Below are positions 7,778-20,919 of a stretch of DNA of 64,000 bases, in pieces. Positions within the stretch are counted from its first letter, which is position 1, and every line of letters begins with the position of its first letter. The stretch spans positions 3,472,001 to 3,536,000 of the forward strand of contig NZ_CP159578.1 of the NCBI RefSeq assembly GCF_040536835.1, given 5' to 3'. Both the position numbers and the translations under genes were made by a program. The notes beneath the pieces were generated by a model, which saw nothing but the letters and a program-made list of their open reading frames with translations, was not told the DNA's origin and did not search any database. The DNA comes from Salinicola endophyticus (GTDB taxonomy: Bacteria > Pseudomonadota > Gammaproteobacteria > Pseudomonadales > Halomonadaceae).

Positions 7778-7806
7778 AAAAAGGGCAGCATAACATGCTG
7801 CCCTTT
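7778..7806 (-). terminator. Intrinsic terminator downstream of rho
   Basis: An 11-bp perfect stem (7780-7790 with 7796-7806, AAAGGGCAGCA against TGCTGCCCTTT) with a 5-base loop. On the minus strand it is followed by a run of five Ts reaching 7778. It separates rho from ubiD. Confidence 0.85.
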
Positions 7807-7881
7807 CATTGCATCTCCGCTCAATGTCCCAATACCGACCCCTCGCGGCCTGGCATCGGATCGAGCGATGACAGAGCGCGA

Positions 7882-9141
<1,260 letters not shown>

Positions 9142-9535
9142 GAGTTCGGTCAGAAATGGCTCGTGTCGCAGGCAATGGCGGTTGCCGGATGAAGAAAGAA
9201 AGGACAAGAGGCGGTCAGTGCATACGCCGCGCGGCGCGTTCAGTCGTCCCAGAAGCCGGGCTATTCGTCTGGATGGCCGGTCACCGTGACGTTGAGAAAC
9301 CGGTTGGCCAAAGATGCCGGGAGAGCGGTTCGATTCGCCTGTGATCTTTCGGACGGTCGTCCGATAGACGCAATGTCGATCCGGTGATCGGAACTGGGGT
9401 GACTGACGACTTGGGGGACCGCGAGGCGGTCGAGAAGCATTCGGAACAGGCGAACGTCCCGATGGTAGACAAGCCGCCCGACGAACGCAAGTCATTCGAT
9501 GGTGACGAGGAATCGCGGCAGAGCGCGCTCGGCAT
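9142..9535 (-). other. Long untranslated region upstream of rho
   Basis: 394 bases separate the thioredoxin-like gene from rho. Short frames here do not look like proteins. On the minus strand the part nearest rho (about 9145-9215) is pyrimidine-rich and G-poor, with runs such as CTTGTCCTTTCTTTCTTC, and a small CGGACGGTCGTCCG palindrome lies near 9350. No convincing -35/-10 pair or Shine-Dalgarno was found. A C-rich leader before rho would suit Rho autoregulation, but that is inference. Confidence 0.45.
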
Positions 9536-9865
9536 TCAGTTCCGCGTGGCCTCGTCACAAAGCTGCGAGAGCTGGCTCGGCGAGAGCGCGCCCACCCGCG
9601 AGGTGCGCGCCTCACCGTTGACGAACAGCGTCAGCGTGGGCGTGCCGCGGACGCCGTAGCGCTCGGACAGGGCCGGCTCGCGGTCGACGTCGATCACCCC
9701 CACCGGCTGGTCGAGCGCCAATCCGTCGCCGCTCGTCGCAAGCGTTGCCAACAGGCTCTCGCAGGGCTGGCACCAGGTGGCCACGAACACCGCCAGCCGG
9801 GCCCCGCCGGGGCGCTCGCGCCAGGCGTCGAAGGTGTCACCGTCGAGCTTGAGTCTCTGCACCAT
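9536..9865 (-). CDS. Thioredoxin-like protein with atypical WCQPC active site
   Basis: A 109-residue thioredoxin-fold protein. The active site is ATWCQPC (about residues 26-32), where standard thioredoxin has WCGPC, and the cis-proline loop [10 protein letters not shown] is intact. It occupies the place of trxA, between rho and the divergent ppx gene, as in many gammaproteobacteria. The usual TrxA core WAEWCGPCKMI is replaced, and much of the rest is divergent. It may be a specialised thiol-disulfide protein, with canonical trxA elsewhere, or a diverged trxA. The start at 9865 was chosen to give a standard thioredoxin N-terminus ([15 protein letters not shown]). The ribosome site is weak. Confidence 0.82.
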   Translation of the reverse strand: MVQRLKLDGDTFDAWRERPGGARLAVFVATWCQPCESLLATLATSGDGLALDQPVGVIDVDREPALSERYGVRGTPTLTLFVNGEARTSRVGALSPSQLSQLCDEATRN

Positions 9866-9966
9866 GGCTGCCTGCCTGAAGGGGTCTCTGGGGGCAGCAT
9901 GCAGAGCGGCGAGCCAATTGACAAGCCCGGGAGGGCAACGCAACCTTGCACTCACCTTTTACCGCC

Positions 9967-10015
9967 GCGGGACGTCGGCGGCCGGCTCCCGAGGGCGCCG
10001 GCAGCGACGTCCCGC
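9967..10015 (+). promoter_or_regulatory. Large hairpin upstream of ppx
   Basis: Perfect 11-bp arms GCGGGACGTCG (9967-9977) and CGACGTCCCGC (10005-10015) enclose a second GC palindrome (GCCGGC copies). It ends 34 bases before the ppx start codon. No T run follows, so it does not look like an intrinsic terminator. It may be a leader structure or part of the divergent thioredoxin/ppx control region. Confidence 0.5.
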
Positions 10016-10049
10016 GCCTTGTTCAGATCGCCGTCGAGGACGCCACCCC

Positions 10050-11558
10050 ATGAGCGGGAAGCCGACCGCCACCGAGACCACCCGTCGCCTGGCAGCCATC
10101 GATCTCGGCTCCAACAGTTTCCACCTGCTGGTCGCCAACTATCAGGATGGCCGCCTGCAGGTGGTCGCCAAGATGGGCGAGAAGGTCCAGCTCGCCGCCG
10201 GCCTGGATGCCGACGAGAACTTCACCCCGGCGGCGATGGAGCGCGCCCTGGGCTGTCTCGAGCGCTTTGCGCCCTTTCTTGCCGAAGTCGCGCCGGGTGA
10301 CCTGCGCATCGTGGGGACCAACGCGCTGCGCGCCGCCCACAACGCCCACGCCCTGATCACACGTGCCGAGGCGCTGATCGGCCACCCGATCGAGATCATC
10401 GGCGGCCGCGAAGAGGCGCGTCTGATCTATCTGGGCGCCGCCCATGCGCTGGCCGAAGTGCACGGCCGGCGGCTGATCGTCGATATCGGCGGCGGCTCCA
10501 CCGAGTTCATCATCGGCGAGGATTTCGAACCCCAGGCACTGGAGAGCCTGCACATGGGCTGCGTCGCCTATACCGGCGCCTTCTTCGCCAACGGCGACAT
10601 CAGCGAGAAACGCTTCCGCCGCGCCGAGATGGCGGCACTCTCCGAACTCGCCAACATCCAGAATACCTATCGCCGCCTGGGCTGGCAGGACCCGATCGGC
10701 TCCAGCGGCACGATCAAGGCCGCAGCCGCGGTCATCGCCGCCCATGGCGAGGGCGATGCCGGGGTCATCGAGCGCGAGGCACTGCTGGCGCTGCGCAAGC
10801 GGCTGATCAACTGCGGCCACCTGGACAAGGTCGCCATGGAGGGGCTCAAGGAGGATCGGGCGCGCGTGTTCCCGGCCGGGATAGCGATTCTCTGCGCGGT
10901 ATTCGAGGCCTTCGAGCTGGAGCGCATGCGCTACTCCGACGGCGCTCTGCGCGAGGGGGTGCTCTACGATCTCATCGGGCGCAACACCCCGGAGGATTCG
11001 CGCCGTCACAGTGTCGAGCAGATGATGCGCCGCTACAGCGTCGATCTGGCCCATGCCGACAACGTCGAGCGCAGCGCACTGCACGCCTTCGATCAGGTGC
11101 GCAAGGCCTGGGGACTCAACCCCGAGCAGCGGCTATTCCTGGCCTGGGCGGCACGCCTGTGCGAGATCGGCCTGGCCATTTCGCACAGCCAGTTCCATCG
11201 CCACGGCGCCTATCTGCTGGAGTACTCCGACATGCCCGGCTTCTCACGCCCGGAGCAGCAGGCGCTGGCGTTCCTGGTGCGCGCTCACCGGCGCAAGTTT
11301 CCGCACAAGGAGCTCGAGGCGCTGCCCGAGGCATCACGCTCGGCCTACGCCCGGCTGGCACGGCTGCTGCGCCTGGCGGTGCTGCTCAACCATTCGCGCC
11401 CGGAGCAGGCGATCGACGACTTCCAGCTCGATGCCGAGGGCGAGACCCTGAATCTGACGCTGCCGGCGGCGCGTCTACACCCGCTGGTGCTCAACGATCT
11501 CGAAGAGGAAGCCGGCTACCAGCGCAGCGTCGGGCTGGCACTCAACTACAACGAGTAG
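10050..11558 (+). CDS. ppx: Exopolyphosphatase (Ppx/GppA family)
   Basis: A 502-residue protein of the Ppx/GppA phosphatase family, which releases phosphate from polyphosphate chains or hydrolyses pppGpp. The actin-like ATPase motifs are AAIDLGSNSFHLLVA (about 14-28) and LIVDIGGGSTEFIIG (about 139-153). A DPIGSSGTIKAA loop follows, and the C-terminal half has HD-like helices (HRHGAYLLEYSDMPGFS). Length fits Ppx (about 510). The start at 10050 was taken because MSGKPTATETTRRLAAIDLG gives the normal short N-terminus. The gene is divergent from the thioredoxin-like gene, and the pair keeps the rho-trx-ppx order of related bacteria. The convergent tilS gene ends 30 bases downstream. Confidence 0.95.
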   Translation: MSGKPTATETTRRLAAIDLGSNSFHLLVANYQDGRLQVVAKMGEKVQLAAGLDADENFTPAAMERALGCLERFAPFLAEVAPGDLRIVGTNALRAAHNAHALITRAEALIGHPIEIIGGREEARLIYLGAAHALAEVHGRRLIVDIGGGSTEFIIGEDFEPQALESLHMGCVAYTGAFFANGDISEKRFRRAEMAALSELANIQNTYRRLGWQDPIGSSGTIKAAAAVIAAHGEGDAGVIEREALLALRKRLINCGHLDKVAMEGLKEDRARVFPAGIAILCAVFEAFELERMRYSDGALREGVLYDLIGRNTPEDSRRHSVEQMMRRYSVDLAHADNVERSALHAFDQVRKAWGLNPEQRLFLAWAARLCEIGLAISHSQFHRHGAYLLEYSDMPGFSRPEQQALAFLVRAHRRKFPHKELEALPEASRSAYARLARLLRLAVLLNHSRPEQAIDDFQLDAEGETLNLTLPAARLHPLVLNDLEEEAGYQRSVGLALNYNE

Positions 11559-11588
11559 CGCCGCGGGATGGCGACTCCCCGCACTCGG

Positions 11589-12974
11589 TCACTCCGCCGC
11601 GGGCAGCGCCAGCTGCCGCCAGCCCGCGGCGGTTGCCACCCCCAGCACCGCTACCAGCGTATCGTCGTGCCACACCAGCGGCACGCGCTCACGCTCCCAC
11701 GGCGGCAGGCCGGCCTCCTGCAGCAGCCGCTTGACGTCGCGGCTGCCGCGGCCGGCCAGACGCAGGCGCTCGCCCCCGCGCCGCAGGGTCACCCGCAGTG
11801 TCAGCGCCTCGCTAACGCTCTCTTCGTTAATACCCTCTTCGCTATCCCTCTCTTCGAGAGCCCCCTTCTGGGTAGCGCTCTCCTCGGCAGCGCGATCGTC
11901 GGGGTCGGGCTCGCGGATCATGCGATAGCGGTAGGTTCCCCAGGGCGTGACCAGCCCCTCGCGGCCATCCCAACTCACACACCACTGCGGGTCCAACGGC
12001 GCCGGCGTCGGCAGCAGATAGAGTGACCCGCGCCATACCCGCGCCTGCGCCCCGGGCCAGACCACTCTGACCGTGCGATCGTGGCCCGCCTGCCACTGGC
12101 GGCGCAGCTCGGCCAGGCGCGCCGCTGGCGGTGCCGGCAGGCCCAGGCGAGCCAGGGCGTGGCGCACCAGCAGGCGCTGGCGTGCGGCGCTCAACGGCGT
12201 CAGCAGCGCCAGCGGCAGACACTCGGGGTCCCCGCCGGCGCGGGCGAGATCGCTCTCAGCCAGCTCGGCGAGCAGTTCATCCGCTTCCGCCAGCCAGGCC
12301 GCACTGCGCCCCACCGCCGCGGCCGCCCCGGGCCAGCGTTCGCTCAGCGGCGGCACGACCCGGTGGCGCAGGAAGTTGCGGTCGTGCTCGAGCGCGTGAT
12401 TGGAGGGGTCTTCGCACCAGGCGAGCTCACACTGTTCGGCGGCGGCGCGCAGCGTCGATCGTGACACCCCGAGCCAGGGCCGGACGATTTCGAGGCCACG
12501 CCAGTGCCGCCGTTCGGGCATGCCGGCAAGCCCGGTCACGCCGCTGCCGCGCAGCGCAGCGAGCAGGAAGGTCTCGAGCTGGTCGTCGGCGTGCTGCGCC
12601 AGCCACAGCAGGTCGCCTGGCGCCAGAGTGGCGGCGAAGGCGGCGTAGCGCGCCTCCCGCGCTGCCGCCTCGAGCCCCTGCCCGGTCGGCGTTACCGCCA
12701 CCGGCACCACGCTCAGCGGCACCGCAAGCGCGGCGCACAGCGCCCGGCAGTGGTCGACGAAGGTCGTCGCCGCGGGCTGCAGGCCGTGGTCGATATGCAC
12801 CGCCCTCAGCGCAATCCCGCGCGCGCGGGCCGCCGGCGCCGCCCGGCTCAGCAGCAGCGAAGAATCGAGACCGCCGGAGAGCGCCACCCACAGCCGTCGC
12901 CCCGGGGCCAGTGGCGCCAGGGCTTCAGTGATGAGGGCGTCGAGCGCATCGACAGGGGAGAGAGAGTCGGCCAC
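11589..12974 (-). CDS. tilS: tRNA(Ile)-lysidine synthase
   Basis: A 461-residue enzyme that converts C34 of the CAU-anticodon tRNA-Ile to lysidine using ATP and lysine. The N-type ATP pyrophosphatase motif ALSGGLDSSLLLS lies near residues 31-43. The HADDQLETFLLAALRGSG segment and a C-terminal TilS domain (KRLLQEAGLPPWERERVPLVW) follow. GTG at 12974 is preferred over GTG at 12998 because AGGAG lies 7 bases upstream of the former. Between the two C-terminal parts there is an acidic low-complexity insert of pentapeptides (about 358-387) that adds length relative to the 432-residue E. coli protein. It follows accA on the same strand. Confidence 0.95.
   Translation of the reverse strand: MADSLSPVDALDALITEALAPLAPGRRLWVALSGGLDSSLLLSRAAPAARARGIALRAVHIDHGLQPAATTFVDHCRALCAALAVPLSVVPVAVTPTGQGLEAAAREARYAAFAATLAPGDLLWLAQHADDQLETFLLAALRGSGVTGLAGMPERRHWRGLEIVRPWLGVSRSTLRAAAEQCELAWCEDPSNHALEHDRNFLRHRVVPPLSERWPGAAAAVGRSAAWLAEADELLAELAESDLARAGGDPECLPLALLTPLSAARQRLLVRHALARLGLPAPPAARLAELRRQWQAGHDRTVRVVWPGAQARVWRGSLYLLPTPAPLDPQWCVSWDGREGLVTPWGTYRYRMIREPDPDDRAAEESATQKGALEERDSEEGINEESVSEALTLRVTLRRGGERLRLAGRGSRDVKRLLQEAGLPPWERERVPLVWHDDTLVAVLGVATAAGWRQLALPAAE
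11806..11901. repeat. Degenerate 15-bp tandem repeats inside tilS
   Basis: Six or so units with 15-base period, of the type TAACGCTCTCTTCGT on the plus strand, run through tilS in frame. They encode the pentapeptides EESAT, QKGAL, EERDS, EEGIN and EESVS. Base composition is less GC-rich than the surrounding gene. The repeats keep the reading frame because the unit is a multiple of three. Confidence 0.75.
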
Positions 12975-13087
12975 CGGGGGAACTCCTGAGCACGCCACGA
13001 CGAGGAAGAGCGTGGCGCGTCACGTGACACGACGAGGAGGCCAGCCCCGCGCGCGTTCAACATCACACGCGCAGGCCCGGCATGCTC

Positions 13088-14041
13088 TTACTGCGGGGCG
13101 CCGTAGGACATCAATCGCTCGTAGCGGCGCGCCAGCAGCGCGTCGGTGTCCATTCCCTGCAACCGGTCGAGACTGCCGAGCAGCGCCTGGCGCACGCTCT
13201 CCGCGGTCTTCCGGGGCTGACGATGGGCGCCGCCCAGCGGCTCGTCGATCAGGGTGTCGACGAAGCCCAGCTCCTTCAGCCGCTCGGCGGTGATCCCCAT
13301 CGCATGGGCCGCTTCGGAGGCCTTCTCGGCGCTCTTCCACAGGATCGAGGCGCAGCCTTCGGGCGAGATCACCGAGTAGGTAGAGTACTGCAGCATCTGC
13401 AGCTCGTCGCAGACGCCGATGGCCAGCGCCCCGCCGGAGCCGCCCTCGCCGATCACGGTGGCGATGATCGGCGTCTTGAGCCGCGACATCACCGCCAGGT
13501 TGTAGGCGATCGCTTCCGACTGACCGCGCTCCTCGGCGTCGATCCCCGGATAGGCGCCCGGGGTGTCGATGAAGGTGAGCACCGGCATCTTGAAGCGCTC
13601 GGCCATCTCCATCAGACGGCACGCCTTGCGGTAGCCCTCGGGACGCGGCATGCCGAAGTTGCGGCGCACCTTCTCCTTGACGTCGCGCCCCTTCTGATGA
13701 CCGATCACCATCACCGGCTTGCCGTCGAGTCGCGCCACGCCGCCGACCAGGGCGGCGTCGTCGGCGAAGTTGCGGTCACCGTGCAGCTCGTCGAACTCGG
13801 TGAAGATGCTGTCGAGATAGTCCAGCGTGTAGGGACGCTGCGGATGCCGCGACAGCTGCGTCACCTGCCAGGCGGTCAGGTCACGGAAGATCTGCTCGGT
13901 GAGCTTGCGGCTCTTCTCTTCGAGCTTGCCGATCTCGTCGCTCAGGCTGATGCGGCTGTCGTTCCCGACCAGGCGCAGTTCTTCGATCTTGGCCTGAAGT
14001 TCGGCAATCGGCTGTTCAAAGTCCAGATAGTTGGGATTCAT
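13088..14041 (-). CDS. accA: Acetyl-CoA carboxylase carboxyltransferase subunit alpha
   Basis: A 317-residue protein, matching the 319 residues of E. coli AccA. With AccD it transfers the carboxyl group from biotin to acetyl-CoA to make malonyl-CoA for fatty acid synthesis. Family stretches are [18 protein letters not shown] at the N-terminus, [32 protein letters not shown], the oxyanion loop [14 protein letters not shown], and a C-terminal [15 protein letters not shown]. The start MNPNYLDF at 14041 is the family start, although the frame is open further upstream. It follows dnaE by 99 bases on the same strand, the order seen across gammaproteobacteria. Confidence 0.98.
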   Translation of the reverse strand: MNPNYLDFEQPIAELQAKIEELRLVGNDSRISLSDEIGKLEEKSRKLTEQIFRDLTAWQVTQLSRHPQRPYTLDYLDSIFTEFDELHGDRNFADDAALVGGVARLDGKPVMVIGHQKGRDVKEKVRRNFGMPRPEGYRKACRLMEMAERFKMPVLTFIDTPGAYPGIDAEERGQSEAIAYNLAVMSRLKTPIIATVIGEGGSGGALAIGVCDELQMLQYSTYSVISPEGCASILWKSAEKASEAAHAMGITAERLKELGFVDTLIDEPLGGAHRQPRKTAESVRQALLGSLDRLQGMDTDALLARRYERLMSYGAPQ

Positions 14042-14140
14042 AGGGCGTCTACTGTGATGTCCTGGCAACCTGAAGCGTGCGGCGTACGCTGCGGCGAAAA
14101 CGCGTCATTATCGCACCCTCACGAGTGTTAGCAACCGCCG

Positions 14141-17647
<3,507 letters not shown>

Positions 17648-17743
17648 GACGAACTCGAGATCGGGCGGCGAATGAGTGACCGCGACAGGATAACAGCTTG
17701 GCCCCGGGCAAGCAGACACTCCGGGAATGGGACAGGGTGCCGC

Positions 17744-18370
17744 TCAGGAGAACAGCGCCAGCTGCTCGCGTACCGGGGCGAACGAGCGCCGGTGGGCCGC
17801 CAGCGGCCCCCAGCGGACGAGCGCATCGAGGTGCTCGCGGGTGGGGTAACCCTTGTGGCGGCCAAAGCCATACTCGGGATGGCGCGCATCCAGCTCGGCC
17901 ATCTGGGCGTCGCGCGCCACCTTGGCCAGAATCGACGCGGCGCTGATCGCCGGGTGGCGCAGATCGCCCTTGACCACTGCCTGCCCCGGACAGGCGTGGC
18001 CCGGCAGGCGGTTGCCGTCGACCAGCAGATACTCCGCGGCCAGCGGCAGCGCATCGATGGCGCGGCGCATCGCCAAGTGCGTGGCGTGATAGATATTGAG
18101 CCGGTCGATCTCCTCCGGCGTGGCCTCGGCCACCGCAAAGGCCAGCGCCTGCTCGCGGATGCGCCGATCCAGCGCCTCGCGGCGGGCCGCACTCAGCCGC
18201 TTGGAATCGGTCAGCCCGTCGATGGGGCGCGCCGGGTCGAGGATCACCGCGGCCGCCACCACCGCGCCCACCAGCGGGCCGCGTCCGACTTCGTCGACAC
18301 CGGCGAGACGCTCGCCGGCATAGTCGATCAGCAGTTCGGGAAACGTCTGGGGGGCACGCTTGGCGGGCAT
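17744..18370 (-). CDS. rnhB: Ribonuclease HII
   Basis: A 208-residue RNase HII that cleaves the RNA strand of RNA-DNA hybrids and removes single ribonucleotides from DNA. The acidic active site is visible as [15 protein letters not shown] (about 24-38, first Asp-Glu pair), LTDSKRLS, and LLVDGNRLP with a later [10 protein letters not shown]. The start [19 protein letters not shown] is 10 bases after the lpxB stop. A longer upstream frame runs into lpxB and was discarded. The position between lpxB and dnaE is the conserved one in E. coli and relatives. Confidence 0.96.
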   Translation of the reverse strand: MPAKRAPQTFPELLIDYAGERLAGVDEVGRGPLVGAVVAAAVILDPARPIDGLTDSKRLSAARREALDRRIREQALAFAVAEATPEEIDRLNIYHATHLAMRRAIDALPLAAEYLLVDGNRLPGHACPGQAVVKGDLRHPAISAASILAKVARDAQMAELDARHPEYGFGRHKGYPTREHLDALVRWGPLAAHRRSFAPVREQLALFS

Positions 18371-18380
18371 GGCTGGCCTC

Positions 18381-19547
18381 TCAGGCGGGGGTGGCGGTGG
18401 CGCTGAGCGTACCGTGCTCGACCAGTTCGAGCACGGCACTGGCGGCGCGCTCGCTGGCACTGCGCTGGAGTCCGGCGTGCAACTCGGCGAAGCGCCTCTC
18501 CAGCGCCTCGCGCCGAGTGCTCTCCGCAAACCAGGGCACCAGCGTCTCGACCAGGCGCTCGGCATCCACCGCGTCCTGGATCAGCTCCGGCACCAGCTCT
18601 TCCTGAGCGATCAGATTGGGCAGCGAGATCCAGCGTGTCTTGACCAGCCGCTGGGCCAGCCAGTAGGTGGCCGGCGCCATGCGATAGGCGACCACCATGG
18701 CGCGGTGGCAGAGCATGGTCTCCAGCGCTGCGGTGCCCGACGTCAGCAGCACCGCATCGGCGGCGGTCATCGCCTCGCGCGAGCGGCCATCGCAGAGCGT
18801 GACCCGCTCGGCCAGCCGCGGAGAGCGTTCGAGCAGTGCCTCGATCTCCTCCCGACGCTGCGGCGAGGCCGCGGGGATGACCACCTGGAGTTCGCCCAGC
18901 CGCTCGCGCAGCGCGGCGGCGGCGCGCAGGAAGATCTCGCCCTGGAAGCGCACCTCGTTGCTGCGCGAGCCGGGCAGCAACGCCAGGGTCGGCGTGGCGG
19001 GGTCGAGGCCCAGCGCCTCGCGCGCGGCGCCGCGGTCGTTGACCAGCGGCAGCTCGTCGGCCAGCGGATGGCCCACATAGGCCACCGGTACCCGGTGCTC
19101 GGCGTAGAACGCGGCCTCGAACGGCAGGAAGGTGAGCATGGCGTCGACCGCGCGGGCGATCTTCTTGACCCGGCCCTGGCGCCAGGCCCAGACCGACGGG
19201 CTGACGTAGTGGGCGGTGCGAATGCCGCGCTGGCGCAGCTGCAGCTCGAGGCCGAGATTGAAGTCCGGGGCGTCGATGCCGATCATCACGTCGGGCTGCC
19301 AGGCAAGCGCGTCGCGCTTCAAATGACGGCGCACCTTGATCAGCCCGGGCAGATGCTTGAGCACCTCGACCAGCCCCATCACCGACAGCGTCTCCAGCGG
19401 GTAGAGCGACTCGAGCCCCTGGGCCTGCATGCGCGGGCCACCGATACCGCGGAACTCGATGTCGGGACGACGCCGGCGCAGCGCTTGCATCAGCCCGGCG
19501 CCGAGGATGTCGCCGGAGAGTTCGCCGGCTACCAGATAGACGCGCAT
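18381..19547 (-). CDS. lpxB: Lipid-A-disaccharide synthase
   Basis: A 388-residue GT-B glycosyltransferase (E. coli, 382). It joins UDP-2,3-diacylglucosamine to lipid X to form the lipid A disaccharide at the inner membrane. Family motifs are [19 protein letters not shown] (5-23), [38 protein letters not shown] and [12 protein letters not shown]. Sixteen bases separate it from lpxA. With lpxD, fabZ and lpxA upstream it completes the local lipid A set, in the standard order. Confidence 0.98.
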   Translation of the reverse strand: MRVYLVAGELSGDILGAGLMQALRRRRPDIEFRGIGGPRMQAQGLESLYPLETLSVMGLVEVLKHLPGLIKVRRHLKRDALAWQPDVMIGIDAPDFNLGLELQLRQRGIRTAHYVSPSVWAWRQGRVKKIARAVDAMLTFLPFEAAFYAEHRVPVAYVGHPLADELPLVNDRGAAREALGLDPATPTLALLPGSRSNEVRFQGEIFLRAAAALRERLGELQVVIPAASPQRREEIEALLERSPRLAERVTLCDGRSREAMTAADAVLLTSGTAALETMLCHRAMVVAYRMAPATYWLAQRLVKTRWISLPNLIAQEELVPELIQDAVDAERLVETLVPWFAESTRREALERRFAELHAGLQRSASERAASAVLELVEHGTLSATATPA

Positions 19548-19563
19548 GCTGACCTCGCTCCGG

Positions 19564-20331
19564 CTAGCGGATGATGCCGCGCTGGGAGACCTTGAGCGAA
19601 TCGACGAAGCGCCGGGTCTCCTCGAGCGAGAAGCGGCGCTCGATCTCGGCGATCGCCTGCTCCAGGGTCAGGCCCTTGCGGTAGACCAGACGGTACCCTT
19701 CGCCGAGTGCCTTGATCGCCTCGGCGGAGAAACCACGGCGCTTGAGCCCGATCGAATTGAGCCCGTGGGGCGCCGCCGGGTTGCCGTTGACCATGATGAA
19801 CGCCGGGATGTCCTTGGTGATCGCCGAACAGCCGCCGACCATGGCGTGCTCGCCCATGTGGCAGAACTGGTGGATCGCCGACAGCCCGCCGAGGATGGAG
19901 AAGTTGCCCAGGGTCACGTGGCCAGCCAGGGTCGCCTGGTTGGCCAGGATGCAGTCGTCGCCGATCAGGCAATCGTGGCCGACGTGGGAGTAGGCCATGA
20001 ACAGGTTGCGACTGCCGATGGTGGTGACGCCGCGATCCTGCATCGTGCCGCGGTGGATGGTCACGCTCTCGCGCACGACGTTGTCGTCACCCATCTCCAG
20101 GCGGGTGGGTTCGCCAGCGTACTTCTTGTCCTGACACTCCTCACCCACGGAGGCGAACTGGAAGATGCGATTGCGCTGGCCCAGGCGTGTCGGCCCCTTG
20201 ATCACCACGTGCGGGCCGATCACGCAGCCCGCATCGATCTCGACATCGGGACCGATCACACTGTACGGGCCGACCTCGACGTCAGCGGCCAGACGCGCAG
20301 TGGGATCGACGATGGCGGTGGGATGAATCAA
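19564..20331 (-). CDS. lpxA: UDP-N-acetylglucosamine acyltransferase (TTG start)
   Basis: A 255-residue left-handed beta-helix acyltransferase, the first enzyme of lipid A synthesis. Hexapeptide repeats run from [13 protein letters not shown] to about residue 190. The catalytic region [22 protein letters not shown] and [20 protein letters not shown] are present, as is [15 protein letters not shown] near the end. The start codon is TTG (20331-20329) overlapping the fabZ stop as TTGA. No ATG lies nearby in frame, and the N-terminus at this TTG aligns with VHPTAIV of E. coli LpxA. Translation is therefore probably coupled to fabZ and may be limited by the weak start. Confidence 0.96.
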   Translation of the reverse strand: MIHPTAIVDPTARLAADVEVGPYSVIGPDVEIDAGCVIGPHVVIKGPTRLGQRNRIFQFASVGEECQDKKYAGEPTRLEMGDDNVVRESVTIHRGTMQDRGVTTIGSRNLFMAYSHVGHDCLIGDDCILANQATLAGHVTLGNFSILGGLSAIHQFCHMGEHAMVGGCSAITKDIPAFIMVNGNPAAPHGLNSIGLKRRGFSAEAIKALGEGYRLVYRKGLTLEQAIAEIERRFSLEETRRFVDSLKVSQRGIIR

Positions 20332-20771
20332 GCGATTTTCCTCTCGGCACAGATGATTTCGCCCTCGCAGGCCAGCTCGCCGCCGACGCTGGCACGGCAG
20401 GCGAATTTCCAGATGCCGCGCTTGCCCTTGATCACGTCGGCTTCGAGCTTGAGCTGGTCGCCCGGCATCACCGGACGCTTGAAGCGCATGTTGTCACTGC
20501 CCACGAGATAATAGACGTAGCCGTCGGCGGGCAGCTTGTTGACGGTCTTGAAGCCGAGGATACCGCAGGCCTGGGCCAGTGCCTCGATGATCAGCACGCC
20601 CGGCATGATCGGATGATGGGGGAAGTGGCCGTTGAAGAAGGGTTCGTTGATGCTGACGTTCTTGTACGCCACGATCGATTCGCCCAGCGTGATCTCCGTC
20701 ACGCGATCTACCAGCAGAAAAGGATAACGATGCGGTAGATACTCACGAATCTGGTTGATGTCCATTATCAT
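20328..20771 (-). CDS. fabZ: 3-hydroxyacyl-ACP dehydratase FabZ
   Basis: A 147-residue hot-dog fold dehydratase of fatty acid elongation. The catalytic His is in [14 protein letters not shown] and the Glu in IIEALAQA (about 52-72). The start [17 protein letters not shown] was chosen because AGAGG lies 8 bases upstream of this ATG. The second ATG two codons later is a possible alternative. A promoter with a perfect TATAAT lies in the 148-base gap before it. FabZ competes with LpxA/LpxD for 3-hydroxyacyl-ACP, and the overlap with lpxA ties the two activities together at the level of expression. Confidence 0.97.
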   Translation of the reverse strand: MIMDINQIREYLPHRYPFLLVDRVTEITLGESIVAYKNVSINEPFFNGHFPHHPIMPGVLIIEALAQACGILGFKTVNKLPADGYVYYLVGSDNMRFKRPVMPGDQLKLEADVIKGKRGIWKFACRASVGGELACEGEIICAERKIA

Positions 20772-20854
20772 CAATACGACCTCTGAAATAACGAAATGCC
20801 CGCCGTAAAGGCAGGCACACGGAGGTAAAGCGGCGTTCACCCATGTGGGCGGGC

Positions 20855-20883
20855 ATTATACAGGCGCACTACATGGCTGCCAG
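20855..20883 (-). promoter_or_regulatory. Candidate internal promoter for fabZ-lpxA-lpxB
   Basis: On the minus strand, CTGGCA (20883-20878), a 17-base spacer and a perfect TATAAT (20860-20855) lie between lpxD and fabZ. The leader would be about 80 bases. The -35 matches four of six consensus positions. This would allow fabZ-lpxA-lpxB to be expressed apart from bamA-skp-lpxD. Confidence 0.55.
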
Positions 20884-20919
20884 CCTTTCGCCCCCCCGTC
20901 GATTGCCGTGCCCCTCCGT

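Noticed and set aside
5823..7793. Open plus-strand frame of about 650 codons opposite fre and ubiD
   Set aside because: Antisense to conserved genes; the translation has the usual His/Arg-rich shadow composition.
9918..9923. Perfect TTGACA upstream of ppx
   Set aside because: No -10-like hexamer lies at 16-18 bases on the plus strand, so I did not call a promoter from it.
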